From positions 6,616,501 through 6,680,500 of the forward strand of contig NZ_AP021861.1 in the NCBI RefSeq assembly GCF_009177095.1: a stretch of 64,000 bases of DNA, written 5' to 3'. Under the pieces are notes generated by a model. The model saw nothing but the letters and a program-made list of their open reading frames with translations, did no database searches and had not been told where the DNA came from. Of this stretch, positions 56,274 to 64,000 are shown piece by piece (positions within the stretch are counted from its first letter, which is position 1; the number at the start of each line of letters is the position of its first letter). The translations under genes and the position numbers were made by a program. This DNA is from Lacipirellula parvula (GTDB lineage Bacteria > Planctomycetota > Planctomycetia > Pirellulales > Lacipirellulaceae).

Positions 56274-58565
56274 TTAGCGGCGGCGAACGTTCGTTTCGCT
56301 GTTGGAACGGCGGGCGACGTTCGTTTGTGGGCGTGGATTCGCTGGGCGTCCTTGTTGTGCGGAGGACGAGCTGCGACGCTGTTCGGCGACAGTCGATTCG
56401 CTCATCCGCGGCTCCGGCGTGGTGAGTTCCACTTTGCCCAAAGCTTGCCCCATCGCCGTGAGGTTCCCCTGAGCGACGAGCGTGGCGTCGTTGGTCAAAA
56501 TCCCTTCGCTCACGCCTTGCTCGATCAGTTCCAAGCCCGCTTCGGTCAGGTCGTACGCCTTTTCACGCAGCCCGATCTCCCAGTAGGAAACGCCCATGCT
56601 CACCAGGGCGTCGCCATGGTGGCCCGGCGTGGCGAGCGGCGTCATCGGCGCCGGCTTCAACAGCGGCTTGCAGGCTTTGTCGTACCACTTGCACGCCGTG
56701 CGATGGTCGTTGCGGTGGACGGCATGGACGGCGCCGAGCTGGAAGCAGACGCGACCCATCACGTAATCAGTGTCAGGATACTCCGCACGATTCGTCGCGG
56801 CCGCCGTGAGCAAGCTTTGCGCTTGTTCGCCGTACTTCACCGCCAGGTCCGACTCGCCGCGGCGATGCTGAATCTCCGCCGCGTGGAAGTAGGCGAGGCC
56901 GAGTTCCCAGTTCAGTTCTTTGCGAGCCGCTTCGTCGGTCAGCGTCGGCGTCAGTTCGGTCACCGCTTGTTCGGCTTCAGCGACCCACAGTTTCGGGTCA
57001 ATCGGCGGCGAGAGACGACCGCCGGCCATCAAGGCGCTTTGAGCAACTTGCAAGCGAACGGAAACGTCGGCTTCGCCGGAAGCGATCATCTGCTCGGCAA
57101 TGCCCGAGGCCCGCGTGATCCACTGCCCGACGAACTCATCCTTCTGCTGCCAATCGCCGGCGGAAATCCGTTCGGCGACAGCCAAGTGGGCGGCGAGCAA
57201 CACCTCGTGAGCCGAAGCCTGCACCATCACGTCGTCGTCGGCCGCAAGCTTGTCGGCCAGTTCAATCGCTTTATTGTGGAGCGAGATGGCCCGCTCTTGG
57301 ACTTCCTTCGAGCCGAGGCTCGCCAGCTGGCCCATCTCTTCGAGAGCGGCGGCGCGGACGATATCGGGTGCCGTCTTTCCTTCAAGAATGTGGCGAGTCT
57401 GCTCGACGGCGTCGTTGTAGCGGGCAAGTCGCGTGAGGCACTTGGCCCACTGCAGGCGATACTCGTCGTTCGTCGGATCGGCTTCAACGGCCGAAGCCGC
57501 CAGCTTCTCTGCTTCCGCCAGTTGGCCGACGTGCAACTTGGCCGACGAGAGATAATAGCGGCAGTCGGCGTTGGTCGGATCGAGTTGGAGAGCCGTCTCG
57601 AGATCGGCGATCTGGTGCGTGTAGTCTTTCTCAGGCGAACTGTGAGCACGGTCGACGAACGCCTCGGCGCCGACGGCGCGGATCACGATCTCGCAGACCG
57701 CGTCGACCGGGGTCGGTTCGATGTCGCTCTCAGCGCTGTCGTCGCTCGCCATCTCGCCCATGTTCGGGCTGTGATGGTACGTGACGCCGCGTTCGGGGTA
57801 CGTCGTCGAGACGAGCGAACCCATATCGTCGAGCATCGTCGCCGAACGGAATTCGGTGAGACCAAGCTTGCCGCTAAGGTCTTCCGCGGCGATTACCTCA
57901 GCTAGTTCGACGCGGATCGAGGCGATGCGATCGCCGTCGAAATCAACGATCGTCTGCGGGAAGCCCTTCAAATCGAATGAGAGCGTTTGCGCGGATAGAT
58001 CTTCGTCGAGCGGCTCGCCCCACAGCTTGATCAGCTGATCGCGGGTGGTGACGCCGGGAGTCGCGCCATTGAAGCTGGCGGTCTGCAGTTCCGTTTGGCT
58101 TTGTGTGGCGGCAGGCGCATCTTCGGCGAACGCCATCGGTTCGTCGGAGGGGAACTCGTCGATGACGGCTTCGTCGGTCGCGACCAAACCTTGGGAGTCG
58201 CCAGGCGGATCGGCCAGCGTCGGCTCGGCGCTGCCCGCGGCGGGTTCAGCCAAGTCTGGTTCGAACTGTGATTCGTATTCAGAGACGTCGGCGATTGGCT
58301 CGAGCGGCGCTTCGTCCGACTGATCGGTGGCGAGTTCGACGTCGGGATCAACCGTCGACAGCCGCGGCCCGGTGACGATGATCGAGCGTTCGCCTGGTCG
58401 CGGAGCACGGTCGGCCGCGACGGCGAAGGCAATGTCGAGCGACGACGTTTCCTCCGCGCAAGCAAGAACGGAACCGCCGAAGGCGGTCAGGAGGCCGGAG
58501 AATGAGAGTAGGGCCCACCGCCGCACAGAGCGCAGGCGTGGCCTGGCGAGATTCCCCCCTGACAT
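56274..58565 (-). CDS. Exported tetratricopeptide-repeat protein
   Basis: A 763-residue protein with an Arg-rich start and signal-like helix (WALLSFSGLLTAFGGSVLAC; the Cys may be lipidated, though the lipobox is imperfect). Residues about 40-165 are acidic and disordered. Residues about 165-290 form a small domain (TTRDQLIKLWGEPLDEDLSA, DFDGDRIASIRVELAEVI). From about 300 onward TPR-like helix pairs dominate (DLETALQLDPTNADCRYYLS, AEKLAASAVEADPTNDEYRL, GLAYFHAAEIQHRRGESDLA). The tail is Ser/Arg/Gln-rich. AGGAGG sits 9 nt before the ATG. Probably an envelope scaffold; no partner is known. Confidence 0.85.
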   Translation of the reverse strand: MSGGNLARPRLRSVRRWALLSFSGLLTAFGGSVLACAEETSSLDIAFAVAADRAPRPGERSIIVTGPRLSTVDPDVELATDQSDEAPLEPIADVSEYESQFEPDLAEPAAGSAEPTLADPPGDSQGLVATDEAVIDEFPSDEPMAFAEDAPAATQSQTELQTASFNGATPGVTTRDQLIKLWGEPLDEDLSAQTLSFDLKGFPQTIVDFDGDRIASIRVELAEVIAAEDLSGKLGLTEFRSATMLDDMGSLVSTTYPERGVTYHHSPNMGEMASDDSAESDIEPTPVDAVCEIVIRAVGAEAFVDRAHSSPEKDYTHQIADLETALQLDPTNADCRYYLSSAKLHVGQLAEAEKLAASAVEADPTNDEYRLQWAKCLTRLARYNDAVEQTRHILEGKTAPDIVRAAALEEMGQLASLGSKEVQERAISLHNKAIELADKLAADDDVMVQASAHEVLLAAHLAVAERISAGDWQQKDEFVGQWITRASGIAEQMIASGEADVSVRLQVAQSALMAGGRLSPPIDPKLWVAEAEQAVTELTPTLTDEAARKELNWELGLAYFHAAEIQHRRGESDLAVKYGEQAQSLLTAAATNRAEYPDTDYVMGRVCFQLGAVHAVHRNDHRTACKWYDKACKPLLKPAPMTPLATPGHHGDALVSMGVSYWEIGLREKAYDLTEAGLELIEQGVSEGILTNDATLVAQGNLTAMGQALGKVELTTPEPRMSESTVAEQRRSSSSAQQGRPANPRPQTNVARRSNSETNVRRR

Positions 58566-58760
58566 TGCAACATCCTCCTGCGCTGTGGGCGCTGGGCCAT
58601 CCTGGCCCCGGCTGCTTCAAGATGCGAAATCTTGAGCCTCGTGAGTCGGGTCTCGGCGAGACGGCAAGCCGGCCGTCTCTTGTCGCAAGCGCTGCGCGTC
58701 CAATCTCGCGCGGCGTCGCGTGTCCATGAGTAACTATCGGCCGACACGGTTAGTCGCGTT
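58566..58760 (-). other. Leader of the TPR gene with two hairpins
   Basis: Two clean stems precede the TPR start: TCAAGAT-GCGAA-ATCTTGA (58617-58635) and GAGACGGC-6-GCCGTCTC (58658-58679). An AT-richer stretch at 58730-58800 may hold the promoter, but no hexamer pair is convincing. Beyond it (to 58879) I see nothing. Confidence 0.45.
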
Positions 58761-58879
58761 GCGGAAAATAGTCCGATTAGTCACAGAAACCGATGTAAGC
58801 AAACCCTTTAGCGGCAGTGCTGGCAAGTGAATTCGGAGCGTAAACTTGCCGGCTTGTAGGAGAGCATGCGCGTTCACCC

Positions 58880-58970
58880 TAGCCCCGGGCTCCGCCCGGG
58901 GGTCGGCCGCCCTATCGCGCGACATTGCCAAACGGAATGGAAACCTACCCCCGGGCGGAGCCCGGGGCTA
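58880..58970. repeat. Palindromic repeat, family B (copy B7) ending in the mnmE-like stop
   Basis: 91 bp; arms TAGCCCCGGGCTCCGCCCGG and near-complement, interior CGCGACATTGCCAAACGGAA. The last three bases, read on the minus strand, are the TAG stop codon of the mnmE-like gene. Confidence 0.93.
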
Positions 58971-60137
58971 AAGCGCGAGTTGCGCTAGCAGTGCCTGCGC
59001 TTCATCCGTGTGCGAGTGGTTCGCAGCATTCAGAGCGGAGTGAAGTAGTTCAACTTGCCGCACCGTGAATGGAATCGCTTCACGCTGCGGCGGGCTTGGC
59101 ACAAGCCGTTTGGCAATTGCCGACAACAACGCCGGCAAACCGTCGCCGGTCAGCGCCGAAGTGTAACAAAATTCTACGCCGCCAGCGGCGCGTCGCCGGG
59201 CGTCGACTCGATCCGCTTTGTTCACCACGATCAGCACCCGGTCGATCTCGGCAACGCCGAGTTCTTCGCGCCACTCGCGTGCGGCGGCAATCTGCGGCGA
59301 GTCGGCGAGTGTGGCGCCATCAAGCACCCACAACACAAGGTCCGCCCGCTGCAGTTGCTGGCGTGCCCGCGCGACCCCCTCGGCTTCGAGCGGGTCATTC
59401 GTTTCGCGAATGCCAGCCGCATCGGCGAGCCGCACCGGCCAACCGTCGATTGCCGTCTCGGCGGTTAGCACGTCGCGCGTCGTTCCCGGCTGGTCGAAGA
59501 CGATCGCCCGCTGGTAACCGACGATCGCGTTGATGAGGCTGCTCTTGCCGACGTTCGGCCGGCCCGCGATGGCGACAAGCCACGGTTCAATCAGATGGCG
59601 GCCCAACGGCGCTCGTTCCAGCAAGCGCGAGAGCTGGTCGCACGCCGCATCGAGCTGACCGGCGTTCAATAACTCACGGATAGCAGCGACGGCTTGCTGC
59701 AGAGCGCCATTCCGTTGATTCAACAACATTTCGGCGGTACGGCGGGTCGTCGCTTGCGCGAGCACGGCGTCAGCCTCTGATTCGATCAACGACGCCGAAC
59801 GCTGCTTCGCCCAATCGGCCTGCGACTGAATGACGCAGCCTGCCGATTCAAGGGCCGCGAGAATTCGCTGGGCCGCGGCGACGCCGCCGTGGCAGTGGAT
59901 CTCAAACGCTGCATCGCCGCTGCGGATGACGATCACTTCCTCGCGATGCTCGCCCGCGCCCCATTCGCCGAACGCGATGCGATCGAGCGGCTGCGCTGCC
60001 GCTGAGCGCCCGTTTGCCGCACGGAAGGCGGCGTCGATCGCGGCCGTTGCTCCAGCCCCTTCCGCCGCGATGACGGCGACGGCGCCCCGCCCGGTGGGCG
60101 TCAGCAGAGACGCACAGCTCGCACGCTCGTCGCTCAT
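58968..60137 (-). CDS. MnmE/TrmE-like GTPase, shortened at the C-terminus
   Basis: A 389-residue relative of the tRNA-modification GTPase MnmE. N-terminal domain: LLTPTGRGAVAVIAAEG and EIHCHGGVAAAQRILAALES. G domain: GRPNVGKSS (with the Asn of the K-loop), QPGTTRD, ADAAGIRE (normally DTAG), VVNKAD and TSAL. E. coli MnmE is 454 residues and ends in FCIGK; this protein stops about 50 residues earlier and lacks the C-X-G-K motif. The central helical region is also diverged (ADWAKQRSASLIESEADAVL in place of the usual EFSERAFLN type). The stop is the edge of repeat B7. It overlaps coaX by 4 bp (ATGA). It may be a planctomycete-specific paralogue or a truncated MnmE. Confidence 0.82.
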   Translation of the reverse strand: MSDERASCASLLTPTGRGAVAVIAAEGAGATAAIDAAFRAANGRSAAAQPLDRIAFGEWGAGEHREEVIVIRSGDAAFEIHCHGGVAAAQRILAALESAGCVIQSQADWAKQRSASLIESEADAVLAQATTRRTAEMLLNQRNGALQQAVAAIRELLNAGQLDAACDQLSRLLERAPLGRHLIEPWLVAIAGRPNVGKSSLINAIVGYQRAIVFDQPGTTRDVLTAETAIDGWPVRLADAAGIRETNDPLEAEGVARARQQLQRADLVLWVLDGATLADSPQIAAAREWREELGVAEIDRVLIVVNKADRVDARRRAAGGVEFCYTSALTGDGLPALLSAIAKRLVPSPPQREAIPFTVRQVELLHSALNAANHSHTDEAQALLAQLAL

Positions 60138-60988
60138 ACGACGACAGACCGTTCGGCCGCCAAACGAATACCAGAAAGCACGAGATGCGGCAGATGGCGA
60201 GCCGGCTGGTCCCCCAGCCCGATCAACGGCGCGAACCCATCAGCTCCGCCCCCGGTAAGAAAAACCTGCGGAGGCGTCGCACACTGGCCGGCGAGTTGCT
60301 TCACCAGCTCGCGAATCGCTCCCACGGCCCCCCAATAGGCGCCCGAAGCCATCGCCTCAATCGTCGACTTGCCAACGACCGGCGGCGGCGAGGCGAGCAC
60401 CTGCGCATCGAGCTGCGGCAACGACGCCGTCCCCGCGTGGAGGGCGGAAAGCGTCAGCGTCGGACCGGCAACAATTGCCCCCCCTTCGAACGCCCCGTCG
60501 GGCCCCACGAGATCGACCGTCGTCGCCGTGCCGATGTCGATCGCCACGGCCGGCGACTCAGGACGGCGCAGTTGATTGATCGCGAGCACGCCGAGGAGCC
60601 GGTCGATGCCGACCTTCTCCGGCTCGGCCACGCGGACAGTGAGCGCGAGATCGGCGGCACGCAAACTCGCCAGCCGCCGCCATGGACGAAGCTGCAAGCG
60701 CGTGAGCAGTTTCTCGGCAACGCCGCGGTGAACCGACGCGACGATGCACTCGATTTCTTCGCTCGGCGGCAATTCGCTCAGGCAAGCGTCGATGGCGGCG
60801 GTCCATTGCTCCGCCAGACGATCACGGTGATCGACGCGAAAGACTTCCGCAGGAGTCGCCAGCGGAGTGGCTGCGATGGGCAGCGACGCCGGCTTGTCGC
60901 TCGCACACGCCCCGGCCGCGGGAAACCAGCCGAGCTTGATGCAGCTGCTGCCGACGTCGATCGCCAGAATGTTCGTATCGTTCGCCAT
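60134..60988 (-). CDS. coaX: Type III pantothenate kinase
   Basis: An ASKHA-fold kinase of 284 residues that phosphorylates pantothenate in CoA synthesis. ILAIDVGSSCIKLGWF is the phosphate-binding start, EKVGIDRLLGVLAINQL and VAIDIGTATTVDLV complete the site, and GGAIVAGPTLTLSALHAGTA is typical of CoaX. It is K+/NH4+-dependent in known members. Its stop overlaps the start of the mnmE-like gene by 4 bp, so the two are translationally coupled. obgE lies 30 bp upstream on the same strand. Confidence 0.93.
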   Translation of the reverse strand: MANDTNILAIDVGSSCIKLGWFPAAGACASDKPASLPIAATPLATPAEVFRVDHRDRLAEQWTAAIDACLSELPPSEEIECIVASVHRGVAEKLLTRLQLRPWRRLASLRAADLALTVRVAEPEKVGIDRLLGVLAINQLRRPESPAVAIDIGTATTVDLVGPDGAFEGGAIVAGPTLTLSALHAGTASLPQLDAQVLASPPPVVGKSTIEAMASGAYWGAVGAIRELVKQLAGQCATPPQVFLTGGGADGFAPLIGLGDQPARHLPHLVLSGIRLAAERSVVV

Positions 60989-61018
60989 GTGATCTGAGCC
61001 GAGCGGCGGCGTCAGCGG

Positions 61019-62038
61019 TTAACTGTTCGATGCGGCCTGCTCGGCCTTGCGCGATTCAACCAGCGTCGCGTAGGTCCGCTGCATGAGTGCATTCAATCCT
61101 TCGCCGGTCACCGACGAGAAGAGAAACACCTCGCGTCCCGTTTCGGCCGCGAGCTTATCCCGTACTTCATGAGCGCCGGGGAGTTCCCCTTTGCTCACAG
61201 CGATCAATTCGGGGCGATCGGCGAGGTCGACGTCGTACTGTTCCAGCTCGCCGCGAATGGTCCGATAGTTTTCCAGCGGATCGGTCCCGTCGACGGGCGC
61301 CGGTTCGACGAGGTGGATCAGCACGCGGGTCCGCTCGACGTGGCGGAGGAACTCGTGCCCCAACCCGGCGCCGGCGTGGGCGCCTTCGATCAACCCCGGA
61401 ATGTCGGCGATCACCATCGTCCGATCCATGTCGATCTGCACGATGCCGAGGTTAGGGATCTTCGTCGTGAACGGGTAGTCGGCGATCTCCGGACGAGCCC
61501 GCGAGACGCGGCTGAGCAGCGTGCTCTTGCCGGCGTTCGGTTTGCCGAGCAGGCCGACGTCGGCGATCACTTTCAGTTCGAAAGTGATCCGCCGCTTCTC
61601 GCCCAGACCACCGGCCGTGAACTCGCGCGGGGCCTGATTAGTGGCCGACTTGAACCGGGTGTTCCCCTTGCCGCCGGCGCCGCCGCGAGCGGCGTAGACC
61701 TCTGCGCCTGGCTCCGAAAGATCCTTCAGCACGAACTCGCCCTCGGCGTCGATCAAGACCGTGCCGGGCGGAACGCGGATGATCAGATCCTCGGCCTTAC
61801 GACCGTGGCACTTCGAGCCTTGGCCGTGAGCGCCCGACTTCGCCCGCCAATGTTTCCGATGCACCAGTTCCGAGAGACTGTCGACGCCTGGCTCGGCAAT
61901 CACGATGACGCTTCCGCCATCGCCGCCGTCGCCGCCGTCCGGTCCGCCGCGGGGGACGTACTTTTCACGACGGAAGCTCATGCAACCGTCGCCGCCGCGG
62001 CCCGCTTCAACATCGACAGTAACGCGATCAACGAACAT
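61019..62038 (-). CDS. obgE: Ribosome-assembly GTPase Obg/CgtA
   Basis: A 339-residue protein. The Obg domain is Gly-rich (VEAGRGGDGCMSFRREKYVP, GGPDGGDGGDGGSV). G domain: GKPNAGKSTLLSRV, DIPGLIEGAHAGAGLGHEFL; the expected guanine-specificity motif NKxD appears as SKGE in LIAVSKGELPGAHEV. It acts in 50S maturation and stress responses. The ATG at 62038 (MFVDRVTVDV) is the family start. rpmA precedes it, as in most bacteria, but a terminator lies in the spacer. Confidence 0.95.
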   Translation of the reverse strand: MFVDRVTVDVEAGRGGDGCMSFRREKYVPRGGPDGGDGGDGGSVIVIAEPGVDSLSELVHRKHWRAKSGAHGQGSKCHGRKAEDLIIRVPPGTVLIDAEGEFVLKDLSEPGAEVYAARGGAGGKGNTRFKSATNQAPREFTAGGLGEKRRITFELKVIADVGLLGKPNAGKSTLLSRVSRARPEIADYPFTTKIPNLGIVQIDMDRTMVIADIPGLIEGAHAGAGLGHEFLRHVERTRVLIHLVEPAPVDGTDPLENYRTIRGELEQYDVDLADRPELIAVSKGELPGAHEVRDKLAAETGREVFLFSSVTGEGLNALMQRTYATLVESRKAEQAASNS

Positions 62039-62048
62039 GGAACGACTC

Positions 62049-62084
62049 AAAAAAAACAGGGATGCACCCACCGGCGCATCCCTG
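62049..62084 (-). terminator. Intrinsic terminator between rpmA and obgE
   Basis: A 9-bp stem (CAGGGATGC with GCATCCCTG, 10-nt loop) is followed on the minus strand by eight T residues. It ends about 10 nt before the obgE start, so obgE may be partly uncoupled from rpmA. Confidence 0.85.
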
Positions 62085-62120
62085 GCGAAATCTAATCAAA
62101 CAACGCGACGCGTCAGCCGA

Positions 62121-62378
62121 CTAGTTGACCGACGGTTCCGGAACGATGTTCACGCGGCGACCTTCTTGGTCGAACAACACGCGACCTTCGGTAAGCGCGA
62201 ACAGCGTGTAGTCCTTGCCTTGACCGACGTTCTTGCCGGCGCGGAACTTCGAACCGAGCTGGCGAACGATAATGCTGCCAGCCGTCACGAGTTGACCGCC
62301 GAAGCGCTTGACGCCGCGACGTTGACCGTTCGAATCGCGACCGTTGCGGCTCGAACCTTGACCCTTCTTATGTGCCAT
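62121..62378 (-). CDS. rpmA: 50S ribosomal protein L27
   Basis: 85 residues: [20 protein letters not shown], then [20 protein letters not shown] and [20 protein letters not shown]. This is the standard L27 pattern without an N-terminal cleavage extension. L27 reaches the peptidyl-transferase centre. rplU is not directly upstream; a secreted-protein gene occupies that place. Confidence 0.97.
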   Translation of the reverse strand: MAHKKGQGSSRNGRDSNGQRRGVKRFGGQLVTAGSIIVRQLGSKFRAGKNVGQGKDYTLFALTEGRVLFDQEGRRVNIVPEPSVN

Positions 62379-62497
62379 TGCAGAAGACCTTCGACTGTAA
62401 ACGTTAGGCTAAAGGAAAAATCGATGCCGCGGCGAGGTCGCTGACCTCCAGCCTACGGACGACTAGTCCACAGCCCGAGATTCCGAGTCCGGCGATT

Positions 62498-63490
62498 CTA
62501 CCGGTAAACCCAGCGATAGGCAACGCCTTCGCCGGAGTCATAGAAATCGGCCCGCTGGGGGGCGGTTCCGAAGCGAACTTCCCGCTCATTCTGGCCGATA
62601 TCGTCGCCAGGACGCCAAAAGTTAAGCTGGAGCGTCTTGTAGGTGAATTTCCGCCCGGTCCCCGGGGCATCCCCCTTTTTGAAGACCCCCTTGGGATCGG
62701 TCCAGGCAAGGCCGTTCGACAGCCCCCGGACGTAGATCGAGAAGAAATCGATCTGCGGGTCGACGTCTTCCCACATCGCCACGCCCCACATGCCTTCCTG
62801 GGTGCGGCCGGCTTCGACCTTCAGCAACTGGTTGGCCAGGTCGACGCTGTTGTAGAGCTTGCCTCGCGGCATCTCGCGCTGCTCAATCGGGCCGAGCGCC
62901 GTCGGCACGATCCGATCGAGGTAAGACTTCCGCACCCGCTGGCCGCCGGAGCGGTCGTTGCTCGTTAGCACGAGTTCGGGAATGAAGCGAATCTCGTCGG
63001 TGCTCTTCTCCACGGTCTCGAAGGTGCCGTCGGGGTTTGCCTTGCCGGTGAGCCCGGCGCCGGTGTTCCGCACACGGTAGACCATATACCAGATTTGCTT
63101 GCGCTGAACGCGGCCGCTCGGCTGCGGGACGTCGACCTCGATCATCCGCAGCGGTTTGAACGCGAATTCCAGGCACCAGACGTCGTTGATGAAGACCGCG
63201 TCTTTGGCCATCTCGTAGAGCGTGCGGCTCTTGGTGGTCGTCGACGCCGGTTCCCACTGCAAACTGGTCTCGGAGAGGATTTCCGGGATGTCGTGGTGGC
63301 TGATGACATCCGCGCGATCAACCGACGGAGGAATCGTCGTCAGCACGCCCGGGGCGAATTCGCCGGGAGCGGGCGCGACGTTGGCCGTCACTTGAGCAGG
63401 TTCTTGGGCGCTGACCGCGGCGGCTCCGCAAGCGAGCGACGCCAGCGCGCACATGAGTGCCAAAGAACGGGAAAGTCGATCGCTGCGCAT
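62498..63490 (-). CDS. Secreted protein of unknown function
   Basis: A 330-residue exported protein with signal peptide LSRSLALMCALASLACGAAA-VSAQ. The mature part has no known domain. Characteristic segments are DRADVISHHDIPEILSET, DVWCLEFAFKPLRMIEVDVP, IWYMVYRVRNTGAGLTGK, MWGVAMWEDVDPQIDFFSIY and TLQLNFWRPGDDI. It looks beta-rich. The pattern seems planctomycete-specific; I know no function. A promoter-like pair lies about 95 nt upstream of its start. It stands on the same strand as rpmA, 120 bp before it. Confidence 0.85.
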   Translation of the reverse strand: MRSDRLSRSLALMCALASLACGAAAVSAQEPAQVTANVAPAPGEFAPGVLTTIPPSVDRADVISHHDIPEILSETSLQWEPASTTTKSRTLYEMAKDAVFINDVWCLEFAFKPLRMIEVDVPQPSGRVQRKQIWYMVYRVRNTGAGLTGKANPDGTFETVEKSTDEIRFIPELVLTSNDRSGGQRVRKSYLDRIVPTALGPIEQREMPRGKLYNSVDLANQLLKVEAGRTQEGMWGVAMWEDVDPQIDFFSIYVRGLSNGLAWTDPKGVFKKGDAPGTGRKFTYKTLQLNFWRPGDDIGQNEREVRFGTAPQRADFYDSGEGVAYRWVYR

Positions 63491-63582
63491 GAGATGCTGT
63501 TCCGGGAAACTGACGTAACGTCCGTCGCCGCACGAGCCATCCTATGCAAGGCGAGAAGGATCCTGACTTTAGACGTCCCTGC

Positions 63583-63611
63583 AGTATAAATGCCCTGCCC
63601 CGCAGCAGCAA
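63583..63611 (-). promoter_or_regulatory. Promoter-like pair for the secreted-protein gene
   Basis: On the minus strand, TTGCTG (63606-63611) and TATACT (63583-63588) are 17 nt apart, about 95 nt before the ATG. The -10 is good, the -35 weak. Confidence 0.45.
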
Positions 63612-63728
63612 ACTTCGCCCCGTCGCCCCAGCCTTCCCGCGGCCGTTTTTTCGTGGTTTTATCGGCGGAAACAGGCGAAGAGCCCCCGAGGCCGTACAAC
63701 CGGCAAATCTGCCGACCGCTACTCGGCC

Positions 63729-63819
63729 TGTGGGAGGGGTCTCCGACCCCGACTCAGCGTCGCGCTACCGATTCCGCTCGGCGTGGCGAGTGAAATCGGC
63801 GTCGGAGACGCCTCCCACA
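63729..63819. repeat. Palindromic repeat, family C (copy C3)
   Basis: 91 bp; left arm TGTGGGAGGGGTCTCCGACC, right arm CGGCGTCGGAGACGCCTCCC followed by ACA. Same orientation as C1; the interiors differ. Confidence 0.92.
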
Positions 63820-63855
63820 AACACTGCTTCGGGCCGCCCCGCCCGAAAACGACGA

Positions 63856-63896
63856 TGCCCCGTGGACGCCCAGCCAAGCCGGCAATCCACGGGGCA
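63856..63896 (-). terminator. Hairpin, possible terminator of the gene beyond the right edge
   Basis: An 11-bp stem (TGCCCCGTGGA with TCCACGGGGCA, 19-nt loop). The minus strand continues CATCGTCGTTTTC, a weak T-tract. It fits the end of a minus-strand gene entering from the right. Confidence 0.4.
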
Positions 63897-63978
63897 AACG
63901 CGGTGTCACTATCTTCGGCTTGGACCGCCCACCGGGGGCCGCCCAATTGGCCCCGATGGCGTCCAAGCGAGTTCGCCG

Positions 63979-64000
63979 TTACGCCGACTTTTCGTCAGCC
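63979..64000 (-). CDS. Possible C-terminus of a gene entering from the right
   Basis: Six codons (ADEKSA) followed by TAA on the minus strand, then a hairpin about 80 bp downstream. Too short to identify; it is listed because it would explain that hairpin. Confidence 0.2.

Noticed and set aside
63719-63946. Small proteins beginning with LWEASPTP-like sequence in spacers with family C repeats
   Set aside because: They are translations of the repeat itself (also at 48900-49020 and 51500-51740) and differ only where the repeat differs.
1-64000. tRNA, tmRNA, SRP RNA or CRISPR array
   Set aside because: No cloverleaf with a GTTCRANNC arm, no conserved SRP or tmRNA core and no regularly spaced direct repeats were seen. 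A tRNA scanning program would be needed to exclude a diverged case.
1-64000. Insertion sequence or prophage
   Set aside because: No transposase, integrase or phage structural motif in any frame; the repeats lack coding capacity of their own.

Overview
The window looks like chromosomal DNA of a GC-rich planctomycete, most likely of the Pirellulales. I infer this from content: a very large BlaR1/M56-type membrane protein beside a BlaI repressor, three tandem Lpg1974-like outer-membrane barrels, an ECF sigma/anti-sigma pair with an Ala-rich anti-sigma, several secreted or cytosolic proteins of planctomycete type without known function, and an unusual density of palindromic intergenic repeats. 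No tRNA, rRNA, CRISPR array, prophage or transposase gene was found. Most genes are housekeeping.

Layout. 1-9 kb: start of a probable lgt, folK-panC, a hemD-hemE fusion, an acyltransferase, a LOG-family protein with an overlapping unknown gene, and a small conserved-looking protein. 9-13 kb: three tandem outer-membrane barrel paralogues. 13-20 kb: unknown proteins, a CDGSH iron-sulfur protein, a sigma/anti-sigma pair and bioF. 20-24 kb: a coiled-coil membrane protein, a rhomboid protease and a TIGR01777 epimerase. 24-30 kb: the pyruvate dehydrogenase genes in the order lpd-aceE-aceF, ending in a strong terminator. 30-36 kb: an esterase, an M50 protease, an HDOD protein and a secreted CBM9-like protein. 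36-43 kb: blaI and its 2,046-residue M56 partner behind a palindromic operator. 43-49 kb: an RNase HII-like protein, a SixA-like phosphatase, a PYROXD2/CrtI-like oxidoreductase and sufU-sufS. 49-56 kb: a SelW/Rdx protein, an M48 protease, a radical SAM protein, FxsA, and a peroxide-defence group (cytochrome c peroxidase, AhpC, Tpx). 56-64 kb: a TPR protein, an MnmE-like GTPase overlapping coaX, obgE, rpmA and a secreted protein.

The most unusual feature is the repeat landscape. At least eight families of imperfect palindromes occur, several in complete copies of about 90-100 bp whose arms are themselves hairpins. Some are nested inside one another. Several are not confined to spacers: copies lie in frame inside folK, the M56 gene and the RNase HII-like gene. 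Others appear to supply the last codons or the stop codon of bioF, blaI, sufU and the mnmE-like gene. No mobilising enzyme (RAYT/TnpA-REP or other transposase) is present here, so any source must act in trans.

Where an upstream start lacked support, I chose internal starts from family N-termini, ATG over TTG, and visible Shine-Dalgarno sequences. Functions are assigned from motifs read by eye. No database search was possible.
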